Assembly: GCA_934168325.1 (NCBI GenBank)
Contig: CAKPNG010000046.1
Coordinates: 1 to 10,600 of the forward strand
Origin: an uncultured Bacilli bacterium
GTDB lineage: Bacteria; Bacillota_I; Bacilli_A; RFN20; CAG-826
Length of the DNA stretch: 10,600 nucleotides
Direction of reading: 5' to 3'
The notes under the pieces are model-generated. The model had not been told where the DNA came from, searched no databases, and was given only the letters and a program-made list of their open reading frames with translations. This document shows positions 1 through 5,683 of this stretch, piece after piece. Numbering within the stretch: the first letter of the stretch is position 1; every line of letters begins with the position of its first letter. A program made the translations under genes and the position numbers.

Positions 1-216
1 AATGTTTTAATTAAACTACAAATAAATACGATAAGTCGTTATTTTTTAAAAACGGATTTAACAATTTAAATTAACCCTTTTTCTCCTAAAGGTTATGATA
101 TTTACTTTAATCATAAAGTATTTTTTGAAAAGAATTATAAAAAAGATGTTGGAATTATTTATAAAGAAATTACCAAGATAACGGAAGATGATGAAATGGA
201 GTTGATTAAAATATGA
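1..216 (+). pseudogene. 3' end of an upstream gene of the pilus operon, apparently interrupted by an in-frame stop
   Basis: The frame ending at TGA 214-216 is open for 48 codons back to a TAA at 67-69. It is also open from base 1 to that TAA. Between 70 and 195 the frame has no ATG, GTG or TTG, so the downstream part has no usual start of its own. The stop overlaps the next gene's ATG (ATGA at 213-216), the same coupling seen at later junctions, which suggests that this frame is or was a real gene of the operon. The readable C-terminal end is charged (it closes with TEDDEMELIKI) and has no membrane span or motif I recognise. The TAA could be a true nonsense mutation, a one-base error, or a sign that the two halves are unrelated. 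The first 66 bases are too short to prove they code. Function unknown. Confidence 0.4.
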
Positions 217-629
217 TGAATGCAGTGTTTTTATTTATTACAACAATCTTTTTAACTATCGTTAATATATTTAATATTACTTATAAAGGAAATGAAATTA
301 ATAGAATAGTTGCTAATATTCCACTTCAAATATTAAAAAGTACAGTCGTTATCGAAGAGTATACTGAAGATGATTTTATAGCTTATTTTTCTAAAAAAGA
401 AATGGAAGAAGGTGTAAAAAAATATTTAAATCTTTCTTTTAAAGGAATCATCGATAATTATAATCTGTCTTTTTATTATTATTTTATTAATAGTAATAAA
501 GAATATGAATTTGATAAATCTGATAAACCGAAAGCCTTTCAACTACATTTTAACTGTGAATATTATAAGAATTATAAAGTTGATCGTTATTTAAATTTTA
601 AAATAGAGGATATAGGAAGTAGTTTATGA
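213..629 (+). CDS. Small membrane-anchored protein of the pilus operon, possible minor pseudopilin
   Basis: This encodes 138 residues. Residues 4-22 form one hydrophobic helix right at the N-terminus, with almost no residues before it. The rest (25-138) is polar, rich in Tyr, Asn and Lys, and predicted to be exposed. I do not recognise the family. The layout (short N-terminal helix plus small exposed domain) and the place directly before the secretion ATPase fit a TadE-like minor pilin or pilus assembly factor, but that is inferred from context. The start is either of two adjacent ATGs (213 or 216); a GGAG at 198-201 favours 213. It overlaps the upstream fragment by 4 bases and the ATPase gene by 4 bases (ATGA at 626-629), so translation is probably coupled. 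Confidence 0.7.
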   Translation: MMNAVFLFITTIFLTIVNIFNITYKGNEINRIVANIPLQILKSTVVIEEYTEDDFIAYFSKKEMEEGVKKYLNLSFKGIIDNYNLSFYYYFINSNKEYEFDKSDKPKAFQLHFNCEYYKNYKVDRYLNFKIEDIGSSL

Positions 630-1678
630 ATAATCAAAAAATAATTGAATTTATTGAAAATAGTTTTTTGAAAGAATTATTAGTTGATAACAATATCACC
701 GATATTTCTTACAATGGATTAAATTTATTTTATCAAGATAATATTAAAGGACGAATTAAAAGCGTAATAGAAATAACAAATAAAGAAGCTTATGATTTTA
801 TAAGACAAATAGCAAATTTATCAGATGCTCAATTTAGTTATACTGATCCAATTTTGGATATAAGCGTTGGAAAATATAGAATTAACGCTGTACACTATGC
901 AATAAGCAGAAAAAATAGAGAAAATTCAATTACTTTTAGCATTAGAATAGGTTTTAATTCGCTAAGAATTAAAGAAGATAATACTTTTATAAATAATAAA
1001 TGTATTAAGTTAATTAAATTATTTCTAGATAAGCAAAGTTCAATAGTAATAGGTGGATTAACAAGTAGTGGGAAAACAGAATTGCAAAAATTTTTAATAT
1101 CTAAATTAAAACCAGCAACAAGACTTATTGTAATCGATAATGTTGATGAATTAGATATGGATTATATAAATCCATCATTAGATGTTCAAACATGGCTTAA
1201 TCTAGATAAAGATAAAAATATTAATTTTGATATTTTAGTTAAAAATGCATTACGAAATAACCCTGATTATTTAGTAATTAGTGAATCTAGAGGAGAAGAA
1301 ATGCTATCGATATTGAATAGTGCGATGAGTGGTCACCCAACTATAACTACATTACATTCTAAAAATATAGTTGATATGTATTCTAGGATGACTAGGATGG
1401 CGATGTTAAAAAATCAATCTTTAAAATATGATGAAACATTAATTGATATTTTCGATCATTTTAAATTATTAATTCATGTTAGAAAAGAATTTAAAGATAA
1501 CAATGAAATTGTTAGGTATATTGATTGCATCGCTACGAATAGATTTAATAAAGTAAAACTTTTATATAGATATCCAAATTGTTTTTATAAGATTCCAAAT
1601 TCAATGAAATACGATTTAGAAATGAATGATATGGAATTTATAGAATTTAAAAATATGTGGGAAGAAAATAATGCTTAA
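626..1678 (+). CDS. CpaF/TadA-family type II/IV secretion ATPase (pilus assembly motor)
   Basis: This is a hexameric cytoplasmic ATPase that would power pilus assembly or secretion through the platform proteins encoded next. In the 350 residues I see a Walker A GLTSSGKT at 144-151, an Asp-box-like stretch LIVIDNVDEL at 167-176, a Walker B region DYLVISESRGEE at 214-225 (catalytic Glu probably 220; CpaF proteins usually have GE-R-G here) and a His-box SGHPTITTLH at 235-244. The N-terminal domain (about 1-130) is shorter than in typical CpaF. The C-terminal 70 residues are poorly conserved to my eye. The ATPase is followed by two separate membrane platform genes, which is the Tad arrangement; ComGA or PilB loci normally have a single platform protein. 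The start ATG overlaps the upstream stop, and the 3' end overlaps the next gene by 8 bases. Family assignment is firm; the exact substrate is not known. Confidence 0.88.
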   Translation: MNNQKIIEFIENSFLKELLVDNNITDISYNGLNLFYQDNIKGRIKSVIEITNKEAYDFIRQIANLSDAQFSYTDPILDISVGKYRINAVHYAISRKNRENSITFSIRIGFNSLRIKEDNTFINNKCIKLIKLFLDKQSSIVIGGLTSSGKTELQKFLISKLKPATRLIVIDNVDELDMDYINPSLDVQTWLNLDKDKNINFDILVKNALRNNPDYLVISESRGEEMLSILNSAMSGHPTITTLHSKNIVDMYSRMTRMAMLKNQSLKYDETLIDIFDHFKLLIHVRKEFKDNNEIVRYIDCIATNRFNKVKLLYRYPNCFYKIPNSMKYDLEMNDMEFIEFKNMWEENNA

Positions 1679-2438
1679 AAGATTGCCTTTTTATATTATT
1701 TTGTGTGGCCTTATTGGACTTTTAAATTATTATGTTACTACTAACTTATTATTTTCAATAGTTATAAGTGTAATTGGAATTATAATATTTACTTTAATAT
1801 TAGATAAATTAGTAGCTACTTTTCTAATAAGAGAAAGAAAGTCAAAAGAAGCTATTTTGTTTATTAATAATTTTATAATTACTTTATCAATAAATTGTAG
1901 TATCTTATCAACTTTTAATACTATTGAAGAATCGTTTTCACCACAACTTAAAAATCAAATAAGATTAATTGATAATTTAGAAGTAGAAGAAAAAATAAAA
2001 TACCTAGAAAAATATTTTATGGTTTCGTCATATGATGTATTTTTAAATTTGCTTGATCAATATATTTATAATGGCGGAGACATATTAAAAATATCACAAT
2101 TGCTGTTATTTGATATAAGACAATTAGAGGAAAAAATAGAAAATCATAATCAAATCATTATTAAAAAAATGATGGAATTTATAATTTTATGGATAATGAT
2201 TTTTGTAATTGTAATTATTATGAAACTTAGCTTAGCAGACTATTTTATTAAAATTGCTTCTTTAAATTATTTTAAATACGGAATGGCTATTTTCTTTATA
2301 AGTTTTTATTTGAATATAAGTTTATTTATAGCTCATGCGACTAATTTAAATTTCATAAAAAGTAATAAAAATATTGTCGATGAAAAAAAGAGGAAAAGAA
2401 AAAATGTTAAAGTTAAAAGAAAAAATAGAAAGATGTAA
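1671..2438 (+). CDS. TadB-like inner-membrane platform protein (T2SSF-like fold)
   Basis: This 255-residue protein has hydrophobic segments at about 5-22, 26-46, 168-187 and 203-222, separated by a cytoplasmic helical stretch at 50-165. Two N-terminal spans, a helical domain and two C-terminal spans is the layout of TadB/TadC proteins with a T2SSF domain, which form the membrane base on which the CpaF ATPase acts. Sequence motifs are weak, so the call rests on topology and on the position right after the ATPase. The start ATG lies 8 bases inside the ATPase gene. The C-terminus (239-255) is strikingly basic, with 12 Lys/Arg in 17 residues. This tail is encoded by DNA that also carries the ribosome binding site and start of the next gene, which overlaps by 35 bases. 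Confidence 0.7.
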   Translation: MLKRLPFYIILCGLIGLLNYYVTTNLLFSIVISVIGIIIFTLILDKLVATFLIRERKSKEAILFINNFIITLSINCSILSTFNTIEESFSPQLKNQIRLIDNLEVEEKIKYLEKYFMVSSYDVFLNLLDQYIYNGGDILKISQLLLFDIRQLEEKIENHNQIIIKKMMEFIILWIMIFVIVIIMKLSLADYFIKIASLNYFKYGMAIFFISFYLNISLFIAHATNLNFIKSNKNIVDEKKRKRKNVKVKRKNRKM

Positions 2439-3063
2439 TTTAGATTATAAAAAAGAGATTAGAAATTGGATCTTAATTAATATAATAGCTATTTTGCCAT
2501 TATTATTACTCGTAATTTTAAAGAAAAACTATGCTATTCTTATATATTATTTATTATTTTTATTATTAATTAATGTATTTTATTATACGAGATATGATAG
2601 AAAAATAAGCAAGAATAAAAATAATTTAATAAATGATTTTATAAATGTATTTAGTTATTTTAGAATTTATATTTCTAATAATAGAAATGTTTATATGTCA
2701 ATAAAAGAAATTAGCAATTATGGGACGCCGTTTATAAAAAATAAATTATTAGAATTATTAGATGACATAGATGAAGATAAATCAATAAAGCCATTCTTAA
2801 CTTTTTCTTCTTATTTTGAATCAAAAAAGGTTGAAGAAGTTATGATTGCAATATACGAAATGATTGATGAAGGTAATAATGAAAATTATATATCTCAATT
2901 TGTTTCTTCATTTGAATCGTTCAAAAGAAGAATAGAAACAACAGCTGAAGAAAAAAGAATGAATCGCTTTAACACTATATGCTCCTTAAGTGTTATTGGT
3001 GTAGGTATTTTAATGGTTGTAATAATGTTAGGAATAGTAAATATGATAGGAGATTTAGCATAA
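2404..3063 (+). CDS. TadC-like inner-membrane platform protein (T2SSF-like fold)
   Basis: This is the second platform protein, 219 residues from the chosen start. Hydrophobic spans lie at about 22-39, 43-61 and 192-214, around a charged helical cytoplasmic domain (65-190). This resembles the preceding protein and T2SSF/TadC proteins in general; a TadB plus TadC pair is typical of Tad systems. The frame is open further upstream (TTG 2374, ATG 2380), but AGAGG at 2389-2393 sits 10 bases before ATG 2404 and no such site precedes the earlier starts, so 2404 is preferred. The gene overlaps the TadB-like gene by 35 bases, and its stop TAA shares one base with the next ATG (TAATG at 3061-3065). It probably partners the upstream TadB-like protein. 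Function is inferred from topology and context. Confidence 0.7.
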   Translation: MLKLKEKIERCNLDYKKEIRNWILINIIAILPLLLLVILKKNYAILIYYLLFLLLINVFYYTRYDRKISKNKNNLINDFINVFSYFRIYISNNRNVYMSIKEISNYGTPFIKNKLLELLDDIDEDKSIKPFLTFSSYFESKKVEEVMIAIYEMIDEGNNENYISQFVSSFESFKRRIETTAEEKRMNRFNTICSLSVIGVGILMVVIMLGIVNMIGDLA

Positions 3064-3428
3064 TGGGAAATAAATTAGCGTTTATCTTATCAATTTATAT
3101 GATACTAATGACTTTCTTTTTAGGAACTGACATTGTTTTAATTCAAACGAGTTATTCAAATTTAGATTCATTGAGTCAAATTATTTCATACCAAATTTCT
3201 AATTATGGAATAGATGAATACGGAAATATAGACGAAGGCTTAATTAGATTCGCAAAAGAACAAGGAAATGCTAACTTAACTAGAGGTGAAACTAGTGAGA
3301 GGACATATATAGAAGGTGATTTATACCCTTATTTTCTTACAAAAGAATATAAAGCAATTCTACTATCTTCATCCCCGATTAAGATAAGCATTAAAAGATA
3401 CGCTGTTATAGGAATTAATCACACATAG
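3063..3428 (+). CDS. Single-span TadE-like pseudopilin candidate
   Basis: This 121-residue protein has one hydrophobic helix at residues 5-27 directly after MGNK, followed by a polar exposed domain that ends in a short beta-like stretch (IKISIKRYAVIGI). This is the shape of TadE/TadF-type minor pseudopilins, which sit behind the platform genes in Tad loci, as here. I see no clear prepilin cleavage motif, so it may instead be an uncleaved membrane anchor. The ATG at 3063 overlaps the previous TAA (TAATG), so reinitiation is likely; the same frame is open upstream to 2979, but that stretch lies inside the platform gene and is not hydrophobic. Its own stop codon TAG forms part of the strong ribosome binding site of the pilin gene. 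The family is not recognised from sequence; the role comes from context. Confidence 0.65.
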   Translation: MGNKLAFILSIYMILMTFFLGTDIVLIQTSYSNLDSLSQIISYQISNYGIDEYGNIDEGLIRFAKEQGNANLTRGETSERTYIEGDLYPYFLTKEYKAILLSSSPIKISIKRYAVIGINHT

Positions 3429-3433
3429 GAGGT
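3427..3433 (+). promoter_or_regulatory. Strong ribosome binding site of the major pilin gene
   Basis: AGGAGGT is a perfect match to the 16S rRNA tail and lies 7 bases before ATG 3441. It overlaps the stop codon of the preceding gene. It is the best such site in the operon, where the other genes rely mostly on overlap coupling, so the pilin is expected to be made in excess over the assembly machinery. Confidence 0.85.
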
Positions 3434-3440
3434 AAAAAAG

Positions 3441-3635
3441 ATGAGTGAAATTAAAGGACAATTATTAGGCATTGTATTAGTATTAGCAATTTTTGGTGCT
3501 ATTTCTGGAGCATTATATGCTGCATTTAAAACATCAGCAGATAATGTTTCAACTAAAGTAAGCGCAGATACAAAAGTACCACCTGCAAACTCTGCAAATT
3601 ATAATGCATTTGAATTAAAAGAATTTAAAGCTTAA
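3441..3635 (+). CDS. Short pilin-like protein, likely the major pilin of the Tad-like system
   Basis: This encodes 64 residues. A short charged leader (MSEIKG, 1-6) is followed by a long hydrophobic, Ala/Gly-rich helix (8-29) and a small polar tail with Thr, Ser, Asn and Pro (30-64). That is the layout of Flp/Tad pilins: very small, with a leader, an assembly helix and a short exposed end. The likely processing site is after Gly6, giving Gln at +1 and a mature chain of 58 residues. The Glu at +5 found in most type IV pilins is missing, and the KG|Q junction recalls archaeal class III signal peptides. The gene is last in the operon, with a perfect Shine-Dalgarno site and a terminator right after it, as expected for the abundant structural subunit. 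The pilin call is inferred; a small membrane peptide of another kind is the alternative. Confidence 0.72.
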   Translation: MSEIKGQLLGIVLVLAIFGAISGALYAAFKTSADNVSTKVSADTKVPPANSANYNAFELKEFKA

Positions 3636-3650
3636 TCATTAATTATAAGT

Positions 3651-3680
3651 GGCCTATCAATTTTGATAGGTCTTTTTTTT
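3651..3680 (+). terminator. Intrinsic terminator of the pilus operon
   Basis: CCTATCA (3653-3659) pairs with TGATAGG (3664-3670) around a four-base loop. G3651-C3672 and a G-T pair (3652/3671) extend the stem, and eight T residues follow (3673-3680). It lies 15 bases after the pilin stop and separates the operon from the acyl carrier protein gene. Confidence 0.92.
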
Positions 3681-3690
3681 CTAATATGTT
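3663..3690 (+). promoter_or_regulatory. Possible promoter of the acyl carrier protein gene
   Basis: TTGATA (3663-3668, five of six to the -35 consensus) is followed after 16 bases by TATGTT (3685-3690, four of six to the -10). The -35 lies inside the terminator stem. The match is modest in A+T-rich DNA, but a promoter is needed here because the terminator blocks read-through. Confidence 0.35.
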
Positions 3691-3713
3691 AGAATATTAC
3701 CGAGGTAAACAAT

Positions 3714-3944
3714 ATGAATAATTATGATAAAGTTGTTAATACACTTAAAGCAAAATTAAAATTAGAAAAATTAGATCCTGAGGCTACTTTAGCAAGTCTT
3801 GGCTTGGATTCTCTTGATGTTGTAGAATTTGTTTTGGATTTAGAAGATGAATACAACATTACTTTTGAACCAAGCGAAACTCAAGATATTAAAACACTTG
3901 GAGATTTGTTAAATCTAATAAAAATTAAACTTGGTGATAAATAA
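3714..3944 (+). CDS. acpP: Acyl carrier protein
   Basis: This is the carrier of acyl chains in type II fatty acid synthesis; the growing chain is held as a thioester on a 4'-phosphopantetheine arm. The protein is 76 residues, the usual family length. It has the classic GLDSLD motif at 30-35 with Ser33 as the attachment site, and an acidic recognition helix (DSLDVVEFVLDLEDEY, about 32-47). The later helices are also as expected (TLGDLLNLI near the C-terminus). GAGGT at 3702-3706 precedes the ATG by 7 bases. The gene stands alone: no fatty acid synthesis genes flank it, and it sits between the pilus operon terminator and the tRNA pair. It could be a second ACP rather than the main one, as the window cannot show whether another copy exists. 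Confidence 0.95.
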   Translation: MNNYDKVVNTLKAKLKLEKLDPEATLASLGLDSLDVVEFVLDLEDEYNITFEPSETQDIKTLGDLLNLIKIKLGDK

Positions 3945-3967
3945 TTTATTTATTAAACAAAAAGTTG

Positions 3968-3996
3968 TTGAATTAGTTTTTTCTATTTGCTATATT
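3968..3996 (+). promoter_or_regulatory. Promoter of the tRNA pair (extended -10)
   Basis: TTGAAT (3968-3973) and TATATT (3991-3996) are 17 bases apart. TG at 3988-3989 forms an extended -10 (TGCTATATT). The predicted transcript start is near 4003, about 15 bases before the first tRNA. The leader starts with a small hairpin AGCAC-GTAA-GTGCT (4002-4015). Confidence 0.75.
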
Positions 3997-4017
3997 ATTA
4001 AAGCACGTAAGTGCTGT

Positions 4018-4092
4018 GCCAACTTAGCTCAATGGTAGAGCAATCGGCTGTTAACCGATCGGTTGTAGGTTCGAGCCCTATAGTTGGCGCCA
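4018..4092 (+). tRNA. tRNA-Asn (anticodon GTT)
   Basis: The acceptor stem GCCAACT (4018-4024) pairs with AGTTGGC (4082-4088), followed by discriminator G and an encoded CCA (4090-4092). The D arm is GCTC...GAGC. The anticodon stem ATCGG/CCGAT encloses the loop CTGTTAA with anticodon GTT. The T arm is GTAGG-TTCGAGC-CCTAT. All cloverleaf elements are present. It is co-transcribed with the tRNA-Glu two bases downstream. Confidence 0.97.
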
Positions 4093-4094
4093 GT

Positions 4095-4171
4095 GGCCTA
4101 TTGGAGAAGTGGCTTAACTCACATGCCTTTCACGCATGCATTCATGGGTTCGAATCCCGTATAGGTCACCA
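4095..4171 (+). tRNA. tRNA-Glu (anticodon TTC)
   Basis: The acceptor stem GGCCTAT (4095-4101) pairs with ATAGGTC (4161-4167), with discriminator A and an encoded CCA (4169-4171). The anticodon stem CATGC/GCATG encloses the loop CTTTCAC with anticodon TTC. The T arm is ATGGG-TTCGAAT-CCCGT. The sequence is close to the tRNA-Glu of Bacillus-type bacteria. Confidence 0.97.
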
Positions 4172-4185
4172 CTTAACTTAGAATC

Positions 4186-4212
4186 ATGGTACTCTTGTGG
4201 GTATCATTTTTT
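4186..4212 (+). terminator. Intrinsic terminator after the tRNA pair
   Basis: ATGGTACTC (4186-4194) pairs with GGGTATCAT (4199-4207), with two G-T pairs and a TTGT loop, followed by a run of T up to 4212. It lies 14 bases after the CCA of tRNA-Glu. Confidence 0.88.
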
Positions 4213-4364
4213 ATAAATAAATTAAATTTCTTATAGTTTAAATAATTTAATAATATAAAGAATATTAGATAAATTTAATAAATATGGTTAAATAAAATTT
4301 TAGAACTCATTTAAATAATTTTTTTGAAATGTCTATTTAAGATAAAGAAATTATCCTTTTATAA

Positions 4365-4390
4365 ATATTTATTTCATGTAGAATAAATAT
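4365..4390. repeat. Inverted repeat upstream of the EIIC-like gene
   Basis: ATATTTATT (4365-4373) and AATAAATAT (4382-4390) are perfect inverted copies with 8 bases between them. It lies 34 bases before the ATG and could be an operator or a chance A+T palindrome. The rest of 4213-4424 is A+T-rich, with no gene and no promoter I can call with confidence. Confidence 0.3.
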
Positions 4391-4424
4391 GCTTAATGTA
4401 TAGGCATGTTTGAAAGAGGTTGTT

Positions 4425-5594
4425 ATGGAAGAAATTAAAAACGAGGAAAAAATCGGTAAAAAGATTGGTAACTTTTTTATTACTACTTTAAATGGGATGG
4501 CTCATGGACTATTCGCTACTTTAATTATAGGGACAATTATCGGCACCATTGGTGGCTTATTTCATAATGGAGCAGGAAATGCTTTTTGCGATTTCATGTT
4601 TAAAGTCTTAGGAGATGGGAAAGAAGGTGGCTTGTCTTTATGCTTACAATCTTTAACTGGTGCTGGTATTGGCATTGGTATAGCAATGGCTTTAAAAATG
4701 ACTTCTTTAAATGTTGTTGTAATGGGCACAGTTGGTGAAATTGCTGCGTTTTTATCACTATCATCAAAATTTTGCATTGATCCAAGTACCTATACAGATA
4801 CATTTGCATTTAAAATAGGCGACCCACTCACTATTTATATTGTTGTTATATCTGTAGCTTTATTAATGAAATTGGTATTTAGAAAGAAAACGCCTTTAGA
4901 TATTTTAATAATTCCATTATTCGGGGTAATAGTTGGTGGTTTAATTTCTCTTGGAGTAAGATATCCATTAATTTATGTCACTTATGGTATTCAATGGCTT
5001 GTTGGAAACGCAACTAATATTGTTCCGTTTTTAATGGGAATTGTTATTTCAGTTATTATGGGAATGGCTTTGACAGCACCTATTTCTAGTGCTGCAATTG
5101 CTGCTATGATATTTATTTTACCAGCAGGTTTATCTTATGCAGAATTATTGGCTAATCCTACATACTCTGGTTTAGCATTAGCTAGTGGAGCAGCAATTGT
5201 TGGATGTTGCACACAAATGGTTGGCTTTGCCGTTCAATCAAGAAAAGATAATCCTATCGGAATGGTCATATCAATAGGAATTGGAACTTCTATGCTTCAA
5301 TTTAAGAATATTCTTAAAAAACCTATAATTTGGCTACCTACAATCATTGCTTCTGCAATTTTAGGACCTATTTCTACTTGCGCCTTAAAGATTGTTTGTG
5401 CTGGTTCAAGTGCTGGTATGGGAACAGCTGGATTAGTTGGTCAAATTGGAACAATTAGTTCAATGGGCAATATTTGGCAGACATGGGTTGGAATATTTGT
5501 TTTAGAAATTATTGCCCCAGCTATTTTAGTATTTTTGATTGATTTATTATTTAGAAAATTAAATTGGATTAAAGAAGGAGATTTAATAGTTTAA
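4425..5594 (+). CDS. PTS EIIC-like membrane permease (PTS_EIIC_2 family)
   Basis: This is an integral membrane protein of 389 residues related to the membrane-channel (IIC) part of phosphotransferase systems. Glycine-rich hydrophobic spans run along almost the whole length. Family-like blocks are visible: NGMAHGLFATLIIGTIIG (23-40), GAGIGIGIAMAL (79-90), PLDILIIPLFG (157-167), MALTAPISSAAIAAM (214-228), GAAIVGCCTQMVGFAV (255-270), GIGTSMLQFKN (285-295) and PTIIASAILGPIST (305-318). No EIIA or EIIB domain is fused or encoded nearby, so sugar transport with phosphorylation cannot be assumed; standalone members are of uncertain substrate. AGAGG (4415-4419) lies 5 bases before ATG 4425. The frame also starts at TTG 4410, but that would place the binding site inside the gene, so 4425 is preferred. 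I see no clear terminator after it. Confidence 0.82.
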   Translation: MEEIKNEEKIGKKIGNFFITTLNGMAHGLFATLIIGTIIGTIGGLFHNGAGNAFCDFMFKVLGDGKEGGLSLCLQSLTGAGIGIGIAMALKMTSLNVVVMGTVGEIAAFLSLSSKFCIDPSTYTDTFAFKIGDPLTIYIVVISVALLMKLVFRKKTPLDILIIPLFGVIVGGLISLGVRYPLIYVTYGIQWLVGNATNIVPFLMGIVISVIMGMALTAPISSAAIAAMIFILPAGLSYAELLANPTYSGLALASGAAIVGCCTQMVGFAVQSRKDNPIGMVISIGIGTSMLQFKNILKKPIIWLPTIIASAILGPISTCALKIVCAGSSAGMGTAGLVGQIGTISSMGNIWQTWVGIFVLEIIAPAILVFLIDLLFRKLNWIKEGDLIV

Positions 5595-5622
5595 TTTCGA
5601 TTAATTTTCGTTTTTAAGCATT

Positions 5623-5640
5623 ATTTACAATTAATTTACC
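5623..5640 (+). repeat. 18-bp element with 6-5-6 direct repeat, copy 1
   Basis: ATTTACAATTAATTTACC occurs here and, identical, at 7343-7360. It contains TTTACA and TTTACC separated by 5 bases, an 11-base period. Family knowledge: OmpR/PhoB-type response regulators bind 6-bp direct repeats with about 5-bp spacers (for example PhoP and WalR boxes). Here it ends 5 bases before a candidate -35 and is centred about 49 bases before the predicted transcript start, a position suited to an activator. Confidence 0.5.
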
Positions 5641-5645
5641 ATTTA

Positions 5646-5674
5646 TTGAATATAAATTTATTAAAATTTGTTAT
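5646..5674 (+). promoter_or_regulatory. Candidate promoter giving a nearly leaderless transcript
   Basis: TTGAAT (5646-5651) and TGTTAT (5669-5674) are 17 bases apart, putting the transcript start near 5681-5684, at or just before ATG 5684. The -10 match is only four of six. A perfect TATAAT at 5678-5683 abuts the ATG but would start transcription inside the gene. Confidence 0.4.
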
Positions 5675-5683
5675 TATTATAAT

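Noticed and set aside
2374..2403. Earlier TTG or ATG start for the TadC-like protein
   Set aside because: No ribosome binding site precedes 2374 or 2380, while AGAGG at 2389-2393 serves ATG 2404.
2979..3062. Upstream extension of the TadE-like protein
   Set aside because: The extension lies inside the TadC-like gene and would bury the N-terminal hydrophobic helix behind a Cys/Asn-rich stretch; TAATG at 3061-3065 gives a natural coupled start.
626..3635. Competence (ComG) pseudopilus operon
   Set aside because: ComG loci have one platform protein and several pseudopilins with a conserved FTL-E start; here there are two platform proteins and a Flp-size pilin, closer to Tad.
4410..4424. TTG start for the EIIC-like protein
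   Set aside because: The Shine-Dalgarno site (4415-4419) would lie inside the gene; ATG 4425 fits it.
4562..4809. Two minus-strand open frames of about 70 codons
   Set aside because: They lie opposite the well-supported EIIC-like gene, have no ribosome binding site and encode low-complexity sequence; shadows of the real gene.
5678..5683. TATAAT as -10 of the oxidoreductase gene
   Set aside because: It abuts the ATG and would start transcription inside the gene; the TTGAAT-N17-TGTTAT pair is preferred though weaker.
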